From assembly GCA_965223305.1 (NCBI GenBank), contig CBDCWT010000008.1, positions 1-42,170 of the forward strand: a DNA stretch of 42,170 bases. Reading direction: 5' to 3'. Under the pieces are notes generated by a model. The model was given only the letters and a program-made list of their open reading frames with translations. It did not search any database and was not told the origin of the DNA. The position numbers and the translations under genes were made by a program. This DNA comes from CBDCWT01 sp965223305 (GTDB lineage: Bacteria > Planctomycetota > Planctomycetia > Pirellulales > Pirellulaceae). Positions within the stretch are counted from its first letter, which is position 1, and each line of letters begins with the position of its first letter. Shown here piece by piece: positions 34,731-42,037 of this stretch.

Positions 34731-36547
34731 CACACAACCTCCCCAATCGGGAGGCGGTTGCCAAGGCGGTCGCTGACGTGCCGCTGGTGGTCAGTCTGGC
34801 CGAACGCCAGGACGACTTCTCGTCGCTGGCTCATTTTGTGTGCCCCGACCATCACCCACTGGAGTCGTGGATCGATGCTGAGCCGGTGATGGGCACGGTC
34901 TCGGTTTCGCAGCCGACGATTCGCCCGCTCGGTGAAACGCGCTCGTTGCTGGAAAGCCTGACGCGATGGAGCGGTGGCAGAGAGACGGCCTACGAGCTGA
35001 TCAAGAACCACTGGCAAGACCGTATCTATCCTCGTGCTGACACGCAGCAGCCGTTTCAGCGGTTTTGGGATCAGGTCGTGCACGACGGCTTCGTGCGGGT
35101 CGCAGCCGAGTCTCAGCCGGCCGGTGAGTTTCGCACGGAGGCGGTCACCGTGCCGGCAACCTATACCCCGAGCGACGGATTGTCACTGTCCCTCTATCAG
35201 AGAGTTGGGTTGATCGACAGCCGTCACGCGCATAATCCGTGGCTGCAAGAGCTTCCCGATCCTGTCACCAAGGTCACATGGGACAACTACGTTAGCGTGT
35301 CCGCCGCGGTGGCCAGCGAATACGGTCTCCGCGACGGGGACATGGTGCGTGTGACAGCTCCTAACGGAGCGGACATCGAGCTGCCCGCGCTGGTGCAACC
35401 TGGCCAACACGATCGGGTGTTGTCCATCGCGTTGGGATATGGCGTCCAGGGGACGAATCGTTTCACCGATATCGGTCCCCGGTGGCTGGAGGCCCGGCCG
35501 ACCGTGACCACCGGCGAGCTGGTGGGAAAGAATGCCGCGAACTTCCTCGAATTTCGCGACGGCTCGCTACAGTTCACACAGGCCGTGGTCACGCTCGACA
35601 AGCTCTCCGGGCGCCGCGAGCTCGCTTCGACACAATCGCATCATTCTTTGGAGGTGCCTGGCGACGTGGCGCCGCGGGGTGCGGAAGTTCGAGATATTGT
35701 CCAGCAAACTACATTGCCTGCCTTTACGCACGACGCAACCGCAGGCAAGCCCGAGCTGCACCATCACGGCGACAAGCAACTGTGGGCTGAAGACCATCCC
35801 AAGACCGGCCATCACTGGGGTCTGGCTGTCGATCTGAATTGCTGTACCGGTTGCTCGGCTTGCCTGATCGCCTGTCAATCGGAAAACAACGTTCCCGTGG
35901 TTGGCAAGGACGAAGTTCGCCGCGGCCGCGAGATGCACTGGATTCGCATCGATCGCTATTACGCCGGAGAAAACGATGATCTGACTGTGGCTCATCAACC
36001 AATGATGTGCCAGCACTGCGACAACGCGCCATGCGAGACGGTTTGTCCGGTGCTCGCGACCGTCCATGGCGAGGAAGGTCTCAACGAGCAGGCCTACAAC
36101 CGCTGTGTCGGCACGCGCTACTGCGCCAACAACTGTCCTTACAAAGTGCGGCGTTTCAATTGGTTTAAGTACGAACATGACGATGCGTTACAGAATCTGG
36201 CGCTCAACCCGGACGTTACGGTTCGCAGTCGTGGCGTGATGGAAAAATGCTCGATGTGCGTACAGCGAATCGAAGACGAGAAACTCGAAGCGAAGCGGTT
36301 GGGGCGGCCGTTAACAGATGGGGCGATTCAGACGGCTTGCCAACAGTCCTGCCCGACCCGGGCGATCGTCTTCGGCGACACGAACGATCCGGAGAGCCAG
36401 ATCGGCCGAGCGCTGCAGGACCCTCGGCGCTACGGAGTGCTGGAGGAGTTCAACTTCAGGCCGTCGGTTTCCTACTTGCGAATCGTGCGAAACCGTGATG
36501 ACGCCGGCACCGAGGGCGCGGAGACGGAGGCCGATCATCATGCATGA
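34673..36547 (+). CDS. actB: Alternative complex III subunit B, C-terminal half with four-cluster ferredoxin domain (frameshifted)
   Basis: The open frame encodes 624 residues. The coordinates start at the first ATG (MDDLQAKK), but homologous sequence begins earlier, at about 34650, with no start, so this is the second half of actB. The first ~370 residues complete the molybdopterin-oxidoreductase-like region (HFVCPDHHPLESWIDAEP, VGLIDSRHAHNPWLQELPDP). From ~389 is a NrfC-like iron-sulfur domain: CCTGCSACLIAC, CQHCDNAPCETVCP, CVGTRYCANNCPYKVRRFNWF and MEKCSMCVQR with the later CQQSCP, enough for four clusters. Electrons from quinol bound at ActC pass through these to the hemes of ActA. The stop overlaps the actC start by 8 bp. 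Confidence 0.88.
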   Translation: MDDLQAKKVSALFVAGTDLTHNLPNREAVAKAVADVPLVVSLAERQDDFSSLAHFVCPDHHPLESWIDAEPVMGTVSVSQPTIRPLGETRSLLESLTRWSGGRETAYELIKNHWQDRIYPRADTQQPFQRFWDQVVHDGFVRVAAESQPAGEFRTEAVTVPATYTPSDGLSLSLYQRVGLIDSRHAHNPWLQELPDPVTKVTWDNYVSVSAAVASEYGLRDGDMVRVTAPNGADIELPALVQPGQHDRVLSIALGYGVQGTNRFTDIGPRWLEARPTVTTGELVGKNAANFLEFRDGSLQFTQAVVTLDKLSGRRELASTQSHHSLEVPGDVAPRGAEVRDIVQQTTLPAFTHDATAGKPELHHHGDKQLWAEDHPKTGHHWGLAVDLNCCTGCSACLIACQSENNVPVVGKDEVRRGREMHWIRIDRYYAGENDDLTVAHQPMMCQHCDNAPCETVCPVLATVHGEEGLNEQAYNRCVGTRYCANNCPYKVRRFNWFKYEHDDALQNLALNPDVTVRSRGVMEKCSMCVQRIEDEKLEAKRLGRPLTDGAIQTACQQSCPTRAIVFGDTNDPESQIGRALQDPRRYGVLEEFNFRPSVSYLRIVRNRDDAGTEGAETEADHHA

Positions 36548-37931
36548 AGTCACTACATCACTTCGGCCTCCACTGGTCACAGGCGACAAGACGATCGGTG
36601 ATGTGACCCGCGACATCTGTGCTCCGCTGGACCGTCGACCAACCGGGCTGTGGTGGACCGCTTTCGGGCTGTCGCTGGCCGCGCTGTTGCTTGGCGTGGT
36701 TGCCGTTTGGTATCAGATAACCAAGGGAATTGGTACTTGGGGGTTGAACAAGACGGTCGGCTGGGCGTTCGATATCACGAACTTTGTATTCTGGGTAGGA
36801 ATTGGTCATGCCGGCACGCTGATTTCAGCGGTACTGTTCTTGTTTCGGCAAAAGTGGCGGACCGCGGTGAATCGGTCGGCGGAGGCGATGACGTTGTTCG
36901 CCGTGATGTGCGCCGGCATTTTCCCGTTGATTCACATGGGCCGGCCGTGGCTTGCCTTCTGGATGGTCCCTTACCCGAATACGCGCGGGCCGTTGTGGGT
37001 CAACTTCAAGTCGCCACTGCTGTGGGACGTGTTCGCGATATCGACTTACCTGCTGATATCCGCAGTCTTCTGGTACGTCGGATTGTTACCCGATCTAGCG
37101 ACGATTCGCGACAGGAGTGAACCTGGTTGGCGAAAGCGAATCGCCTCGCTACTTTGCCTGGGCTGGACCGGTTCGGCGCGTACTTGGCATCGCTACGAGA
37201 CGGTCTACATGTTGCTGGCTGGATTGGCGACTCCTCTGGTTTTCTCGGTACACACCATCGTCAGCATGGACTTTGCCACGTCCGTCATTCCTGGTTGGCA
37301 TACGACGATTTTCCCACCTTATTTCGTAGCCGGAGCGATTTTCAGCGGGTTGGCAATGGTACTGACGTTGATGATCATTGCCCGCAAGGTCATGCAGTTG
37401 GAAGACTACATCACGCTGACTCACATCGACCGCATGTGCAAACTGATGCTGTCGATGGGATGCTTGGTGGGCTTGGCTTACGGCACCGAGTTCTTCTGTG
37501 CCTTCTATAGCGGCAACGGCTACGAGCAGTTTGTGTTCAAGAACCGAGCGTTGGGTCCCTTCAGCTGGGCCTACTGGACGATGGTGACTTGCAACGTCGG
37601 CATTCCGCAGCTGTTGTGGTTTCGCCGAGTGCGGGCGTCGCTGCCGTTGGTGTTTGTGATCGTCATCTGTGTCAACATCGGGATGTGGTTCGAGCGATTT
37701 GTCATCATTGTGACCAGTCTGCATCGCGACTTTCTTCCTTCGAGTTGGTGGGGATATGCTCCCACGCTTGTCGAGATTGCCACGTTTATTGGCAGTTTTG
37801 GTTTGTTCTTTAGTTGTTTTTTGGTTTTTTGCCGCCTGGCGCCTGTGATCGCGATCGCCGAAGTCAAAGGTGCCGCGAACTTGGCGAAGGGAGCCTCCCA
37901 GCAGAGCTCCGCACCGGAGAGGGCTGCATGA
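36540..37931 (+). CDS. actC: Alternative complex III subunit C, NrfD-like quinol-binding membrane subunit
   Basis: The product is 463 residues from ATG 36540, which overlaps the end of actB by 8 bp and has GGAGG upstream. About ten membrane helices show the NrfD/PsrC pattern. FVFWVGIGHAGTLISAVLFLF carries the conserved His of the quinol site region; HMGRPWLAFWMVPYPNTRGPLWVNFKSPLLWD and PLVFSVHTIVSMDFATSVIPGWHTTIFPPYFVAGAI are ActC hallmarks. It would oxidise menaquinol at the periplasmic side. ActC and ActF are both NrfD-type membrane subunits; ActC is the one next to the cluster-bearing B subunit. Its stop overlaps the actD start as ATGA. Confidence 0.93.
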   Translation: MHEVTTSLRPPLVTGDKTIGDVTRDICAPLDRRPTGLWWTAFGLSLAALLLGVVAVWYQITKGIGTWGLNKTVGWAFDITNFVFWVGIGHAGTLISAVLFLFRQKWRTAVNRSAEAMTLFAVMCAGIFPLIHMGRPWLAFWMVPYPNTRGPLWVNFKSPLLWDVFAISTYLLISAVFWYVGLLPDLATIRDRSEPGWRKRIASLLCLGWTGSARTWHRYETVYMLLAGLATPLVFSVHTIVSMDFATSVIPGWHTTIFPPYFVAGAIFSGLAMVLTLMIIARKVMQLEDYITLTHIDRMCKLMLSMGCLVGLAYGTEFFCAFYSGNGYEQFVFKNRALGPFSWAYWTMVTCNVGIPQLLWFRRVRASLPLVFVIVICVNIGMWFERFVIIVTSLHRDFLPSSWWGYAPTLVEIATFIGSFGLFFSCFLVFCRLAPVIAIAEVKGAANLAKGASQQSSAPERAA

Positions 37932-38452
37932 GCGAACGAATAATTCTTGCCAGCTTCGAGCACGAAGACGACCTCTTGACCGCTGTGGCGGCCGCGCGGG
38001 AGCGAGGACTTCGCATCGTGGATGCATTTACTCCGTACGCCGTCCACGGGCTCGATCGAGCGATGGGTCTGCGGCCGTCCCGTTTGACGTGGGTCTGCTT
38101 TGCCTGTGGAATGTTGGGCGCTCTTGGCATGCTGTGGTTCGAGCATTGGTCTGCCTCAGTCGATTGGGCCTTGGACGTCGGCGGCAAACCTTGGAACTCG
38201 CTGCCATCGGATGTGCCGGTGGCTTTCGAGGCCGCTGTGTTGCTGGCAGGGTTTGGCTCTGTATTCGCTTTGTTCGCTGCTTGCCGACTTTTTCCGGGTA
38301 GGCAACCGCATATTGTGGATCCAAGAGTGACCGATGATCGGTTCGTGCTGGTGATCGACGAGCGGGATGCCACATTTGATTTCAACGCCGTCAAGGAGAT
38401 GCTGGAACAGCATGACGTTGTGGAAATCGATCGTCGATTGACTCATGCGTGA
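37928..38452 (+). CDS. actD: Alternative complex III subunit D (DUF3341 family)
   Basis: The product is 174 residues from ATG 37928 in an ATGA overlap with actC. The N-terminal soluble part (ILASFEHEDDLLTAVAAARERGLRIVDAFTPYAVHGLDRAMGLRPSRL) is the family hallmark. Two membrane helices forming a hairpin follow (~57-75, ~100-122, with SDVPVAFEAAVLLAGFGSVF between and in them), then a short cytoplasmic tail (RFVLVIDE, EMLEQHDVVEID). It is a structural subunit without known cofactors that packs against the membrane part of ACIII. It has the normal length for the family. Confidence 0.92.
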   Translation: MSERIILASFEHEDDLLTAVAAARERGLRIVDAFTPYAVHGLDRAMGLRPSRLTWVCFACGMLGALGMLWFEHWSASVDWALDVGGKPWNSLPSDVPVAFEAAVLLAGFGSVFALFAACRLFPGRQPHIVDPRVTDDRFVLVIDERDATFDFNAVKEMLEQHDVVEIDRRLTHA

Positions 38453-38471
38453 GGCTCGCTGACGAAAGGAC

Positions 38472-39113
38472 ATGCACCACATGTTGAACCGAACCAACAC
38501 CGTCCTATCGATCGTGCTGCTGACGATTGCCTTGCTCGCCGCGACGACACACGTGAACTACACGCGGACGAATTTCGAGGTCCTACCGGACATGAAATAC
38601 ACGCCCGCCTGGTTGGCATATCGACAGAACTCGGTCTTTGCAAATCGACGCACGCTGCAGGCACCTGTGGCAGGTACGATTGCCCGCGGGCAGCTGCCAC
38701 TGCATTTTGAGGCCACCAAGGAAGACGCACTGCGGGCCGGCGAGGAACTACGGAACCCGTTTCACCGAGCCGGCCTTGAACCCACCCAACTGTCTGATTC
38801 GATACAGAACGGCGGAGAAGTCTATCGGGTTTTCTGTATCTCGTGTCACGGACCCAGCGGCGGCGGCGACGGACCGGTCGCCAAACGTGGTTTTCCACCA
38901 CCGCCGTCTCTGACAACAGGAAAGAGCCTGCAGATGAAGGATGGACAACTCTTTCACATTCTCTCCTACGGCCAGGGCAGCATGTCTGACTTCGCGGCAC
39001 AGCTGTCTCGCGACCAGCGTTGGGATGTGATTAACTACATCCGCAGTTTTCAACCAAGTGCGGCGCCAGCCGACCCACCAGCCCCCAGCACTGAAGAAGA
39101 GGAGAACCCATGA
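38472..39113 (+). CDS. actE: Alternative complex III subunit E, monoheme cytochrome c
   Basis: The product is up to 213 residues. Starts at 38472 or 38481 are both possible behind GAAAGGA. An N-terminal hydrophobic segment (TVLSIVLLTIALLAATTHV) is a signal or anchor; no lipobox Cys is seen. It has the ActE-type lead MKYTPAWLAYRQNSVFANRRTLQAPVAGTIARGQLPLHF and one heme motif CISCHGPSGGGDGPV near 118-122; GQGSMSDF downstream supplies the Met ligand. It is a periplasmic electron acceptor of ACIII, passing electrons onward to a terminal oxidase or soluble cytochrome. The stop overlaps the ATG of the next small ORF (ATGA). Confidence 0.92.
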   Translation: MHHMLNRTNTVLSIVLLTIALLAATTHVNYTRTNFEVLPDMKYTPAWLAYRQNSVFANRRTLQAPVAGTIARGQLPLHFEATKEDALRAGEELRNPFHRAGLEPTQLSDSIQNGGEVYRVFCISCHGPSGGGDGPVAKRGFPPPPSLTTGKSLQMKDGQLFHILSYGQGSMSDFAAQLSRDQRWDVINYIRSFQPSAAPADPPAPSTEEEENP

Positions 39114-39289
39114 CCGATCCACTTGCCAAACCGAGAGACGCCTTCGATGAACTGATCGAACAGCTCAGCTCACCGGATTCGCCCGTCGGCATTGACGCCA
39201 AGTATACGCACGCCGTGATCATCGACTACCTAAGACAGATTACGGCACGGCTGGAGTCGCTCGAAGCGGTGGTGAGAGAGAAGAAGTGA
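39110..39289 (+). CDS. Small 59-residue protein between actE and actF, translationally coupled
   Basis: An ATG at 39110 overlaps the actE stop (ATGA) and opens a 59-codon frame ending at TGA 39287-39289. The preceding GAGGAG (in the actE coding end) is a strong ribosome site. The product is soluble and helical with no membrane segment or cysteine: DAFDELIEQLSSPDSPVGID, then AKYTHAVIIDYLRQITARLESLEAVVREKK with a heptad-like C-terminal helix. It does not match canonical ACIII subunits A-F. Coupling on both sides (actF starts 28 bp later) and coding-like codon use suggest a real gene, perhaps an accessory or assembly factor. Function unknown. Confidence 0.7.
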   Translation: MTDPLAKPRDAFDELIEQLSSPDSPVGIDAKYTHAVIIDYLRQITARLESLEAVVREKK

Positions 39290-39317
39290 ACGCCAGCAGT
39301 CTGCGAAGATTTGGAGC

Positions 39318-40496
39318 ATGCCGATGCCCGACAAAGCCCTGTTGACTGACGCTCGCCGAAGGGCGTGGGTGGCTGTTACGCTTGCCGCCGCTGCCGTATT
39401 GGTGGTTGGCATGTTGATTGCGCCCACGCGAGTATGGAGCAACCTGCTGGTGGGCACGTTTCTGTTGTTAACGGCTGGGCTGGGCGGCGCCGTGTTTGTT
39501 GCGTTGACTTATCTCTGCGGTGCCGGCTGGCCCGTGGCGTTCCGCCGCGTTCCGGAGGCGATGGCGATGTTGGTCCCGGTCGCCGGAATCGCCATCTTGG
39601 TTGTGCTGGGCACCCGCATGCAGCACTACGGCTGGCATCATCACGGCGACGGGGGAGCCGGCACTTTTTGGTTCAAAGAGTTTTGGCTGACTCCGGCGTT
39701 CTGGTTGCTGCGGGCGGTTTTCTACGTCGTCGTGTGGAGTCTCCTAGGTAGCTGGCTCGTCCGCCGCTCACGCAACCAAGATGCGACCGGCACCGGCGGT
39801 GGAAGTCTGGCGGGAAGTGTACGGCTGTCTGCCATCTTTCTGGCGGTCTATGCTGTGACGTTTTCACTGGCGAGCGCCGACTGGGTGATGGCGCTGGAAC
39901 CGCTGTGGTTCAGCACAATGTGGGGTGTCTACCACTTCGCGGGCATGATGCTATCCGCGTTGGCGGTGGTGGTCATCTTGTGCGTCCTACTCGCCACGCC
40001 GGGCCAACCTCTGCACGGGACTTTCAACACCGAACATCTGCACGACTTGGGGAGGCTCTTGGTCGGCTTCAGTTGTTTCTGGATGTACATCTGGTTTAGC
40101 CAGTACATGCTGATCTGGTATTCGAACATTCCTGAGGAAACGTCGTATTTCATCACCCGGACGCATGGCCCGTGGGGGCCGATTGTGGTGGCGTCGATCG
40201 TCCTAAACTGGGTGGTACCATTTTTCGTACTCCTACCGAAACCGGCAAAACGCAGTGCCGGCGTGATGATGAAGGTTGCTGTGGTGTTGCTGATCGGCCG
40301 CTGGGTCGATCTTTATCTGATGGTATTTCCCGCGACCATGGGCGAGACGCCACGGTTTGGGATCTGGGAGATTTCAACCATTGTCTGCGTGGTGGTTTTG
40401 GGTTGGCTTTGGGTAGACCGCTGCTTCCGCGCGGCGCGACCCGTTGCTCGGAACGACCCCTACCTTGCCGAGAGTCTCAACTATCACGCCTCGTGA
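39318..40496 (+). CDS. actF: Alternative complex III subunit F, NrfD-like membrane subunit
   Basis: The product is 392 residues with ~10 membrane helices. ATG 39318 or 39324 are alternative starts. ActF hallmarks are RVPEAMAMLVPVAGIAILVVLG, WFKEFWLTPAFWLLRAVFYVVVWSLL, FSLASADWVMALEPLWFSTMWGVYHFAG and FNTEHLHDLGRLLVGFSCFWMYIWFSQYMLIWYSNIPEET, followed by PFFVLLPKPAKR. The family is the second NrfD-like integral subunit of ACIII, proposed to help in proton movement; it carries no heme or cluster motifs. It is the last gene of the respiratory cluster; a strong stem-loop lies 93 bp after its stop. Confidence 0.93.
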   Translation: MPMPDKALLTDARRRAWVAVTLAAAAVLVVGMLIAPTRVWSNLLVGTFLLLTAGLGGAVFVALTYLCGAGWPVAFRRVPEAMAMLVPVAGIAILVVLGTRMQHYGWHHHGDGGAGTFWFKEFWLTPAFWLLRAVFYVVVWSLLGSWLVRRSRNQDATGTGGGSLAGSVRLSAIFLAVYAVTFSLASADWVMALEPLWFSTMWGVYHFAGMMLSALAVVVILCVLLATPGQPLHGTFNTEHLHDLGRLLVGFSCFWMYIWFSQYMLIWYSNIPEETSYFITRTHGPWGPIVVASIVLNWVVPFFVLLPKPAKRSAGVMMKVAVVLLIGRWVDLYLMVFPATMGETPRFGIWEISTIVCVVVLGWLWVDRCFRAARPVARNDPYLAESLNYHAS

Positions 40497-40588
40497 GGTG
40501 GGTGGTCTACAGCGGCTTCGGGCGGATGACAGGCTCAGATTCGACAATCGGCCACCAACTGACAAGAGCGCCCAAACGCCGGGCCTCG

Positions 40589-40632
40589 TCACGCGGAGCG
40601 TGACGGCTACGTAGTCATCACGCTCCGCGTGA
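40589..40632 (+). terminator. Strong stem-loop downstream of actF (first copy)
   Basis: A perfect 15-bp inverted repeat, TCACGCGGAGCGTGA (40589-40603) and TCACGCTCCGCGTGA (40618-40632), is separated by 14 nt. Each arm is itself nearly palindromic (TCACGC-GGA-GCGTGA), so a cruciform or two small hairpins are alternatives. There is no T-tract, so factor-independent termination in the classical form is not shown, but it may end or stabilise the long upstream transcript. Confidence 0.5.
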
Positions 40633-40828
40633 TGTCACCTCTACGATAAGTACCGAAATTCGGCAAGCGTTTCACGCTAGGGCGGATGCAGAGACAAGAA
40701 CCCCAAGGACTGGCGTCGTGAGCGAGAATTTCGAGGTTAGCTACCCCACAGCGGATTCCAGCGGATGACAGGCCTAGATTCGATAAATCGGCCATCAACT
40801 AACAGGGGCGCTCACACGACGGGCCTCG

Positions 40829-40872
40829 TCACGCGGAGCGTGACGGATACGTAGTCATCACGCTCCGCGTGA
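40829..40872 (+). repeat. Second copy of the stem-loop
   Basis: The same 15-bp arms occur exactly 240 bp further on (40829-40843 and 40858-40872), with one difference in the loop (GGATACG instead of GGCTACG). It lies 23 bp beyond the stop of the convergently transcribed substrate-binding-like gene, so the pair of stem-loops separates two converging transcription units. Confidence 0.6.
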
Positions 40873-40894
40873 TGTCACCTCCACGATAAGTTGC

Positions 40895-42037
40895 CTATCC
40901 GCTGGGCCTGGAAAGAGGTCCGGTTACAGGTCGCCCTGTTTGAGGCCACGCTCGTCCACCCGAATCTGCTGTCATACCGAGCGGCGCCGGCCGGGATTTC
41001 GCAGCATCGGAAATGACTTCGTCGAATGCGCCTAGCAAATCGTCGGCGACGCTCAGCCCTAGAGCACGCGCCCGGTCTAAGTTGATCGAGGCGTGCTGTT
41101 CTGTGGACGGGCAAAGGCCTATATCGCGTGCGGTGGCACCGCGCAAGATCGCCGCCGCTTGTCTTCCCGCCACTAAACCAGCCTGTCTGAAGCAACCGGC
41201 AAAGGCTGCCAGGGCCCCGATGCGTGTCGCCTCGGGGTTGTTGTTCCAAACCAAAGGAATCTTGGCATCGAGGGCAAACTGTGTCAGCAGCTGTGGCGCA
41301 TCCCGACAATAGACCGAGTCGTTGTGGGGCATGATCATCGACCGCGCGGGGTCGACATACGTTAAGCTATGTCGCAAGTCGTCAAGATCTCGGTAGACAA
41401 GCTCCCGATAGTCCACGCCGACAACGTAGCACAACCCCGCTAACGAGCGATAACCGACATAGTCTGATCCACCACTTACCCACGGCGACCGGCTGCGAGC
41501 ACTACGAAACTCAACGTGTTTGGCTTTCATCGCCGGTTGGCAGAAGACTGTGCCCTCGAAAAAAGGCACATAGACGCGGCGGACCTGGGGTAGCAGCGTG
41601 CGGAGAAAACGGAAGGTTTTGTAGTTTGTCGCGAGAGGCAACGTCAGCACGACTCCCGCGATATTGGCCTTCCTACAACTGGCTTCCCCGGCGCCTTCCG
41701 GATGCGCGCCATAGTAGACGATCGGCAAATCGTCCGAGATCCTCGACGCAATAATTGCATTGGGGGTGCCAACCGCGTGTATCAGATCTGGAGACCGCCC
41801 TAGTGCCTCGATTGCACTCGACTCCAGCTGCTCCAGGTCGTTGGAGTCGATGATCTCGACCTGCAGATTGTCGTATTGCCGATATCCGTAGGCGGTTAGA
41901 CCGTCCAGGAAGGACTGCACGCGGACCTGATGCTCGGCAGGTCTATCCGTAAGAGAATACGAATTCAGAATCAGAACCCGCTTCACGCCCCGCTCTCGCT
42001 TTGGAGTTGCCACCAGCGTTCGTCGCATGCCTGTCAC
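40895..42037 (-). CDS. ABC-type substrate-binding-like protein (ABC_sub_bind family) without signal peptide
   Basis: The product is 380 residues from GTG 42037 or 377 from ATG 42028. The periplasmic-binding-protein-I-like fold of the ABC_sub_bind (TrpX/DUF534-like) family is seen from VKRVLILNSYSLTDR at the start, through DLIHAVGTPNAIIASRI, LPIVYYGAHPEGAG, NIAGVVLTLPLATNYKTF and SMIMPHNDSVYCRDAP, to the conserved end GRQAAAILRGATARDIGLCP and INLDRARALGLSVADDLLGAFDEVI. The usual N-terminal signal peptide or lipobox is absent, and no permease or ATPase gene follows on the visible side. It may be a cytoplasmic relative, or a sensor-type or remnant protein. The gene points toward the ACIII cluster (convergent). 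The last ~30 residues (Pro/Gly/Arg rich) are not family-like. Confidence 0.8.
   Translation of the reverse strand: MTGMRRTLVATPKRERGVKRVLILNSYSLTDRPAEHQVRVQSFLDGLTAYGYRQYDNLQVEIIDSNDLEQLESSAIEALGRSPDLIHAVGTPNAIIASRISDDLPIVYYGAHPEGAGEASCRKANIAGVVLTLPLATNYKTFRFLRTLLPQVRRVYVPFFEGTVFCQPAMKAKHVEFRSARSRSPWVSGGSDYVGYRSLAGLCYVVGVDYRELVYRDLDDLRHSLTYVDPARSMIMPHNDSVYCRDAPQLLTQFALDAKIPLVWNNNPEATRIGALAAFAGCFRQAGLVAGRQAAAILRGATARDIGLCPSTEQHASINLDRARALGLSVADDLLGAFDEVISDAAKSRPAPLGMTADSGGRAWPQTGRPVTGPLSRPSG

Larger units (their letters stand above)
40509..40891. repeat. Direct duplication of a ~143-bp intergenic repeat
   Basis: Two copies lie at 40509-40651 and 40748-40891 (offset 239-240 bp), sharing the blocks ACAGCGG, CGGATGACAGGC, GATTCGA, AATCGGCCA, CGGGCCTCGTCACGCGGAGC and the stretch up to ACGATAAGT. 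They differ at scattered positions, so the duplication is not recent. The ~95 bp between the copies is unique. No gene is visible in 40497-40894 on either strand. Confidence 0.85.

Noticed and set aside
33579..36547. actB as two natural genes (B1 and B2)
   Set aside because: The frame break is inside the molybdopterin-like domain, the second frame has homologous sequence before its first ATG, and the total length is one base short of a codon multiple.
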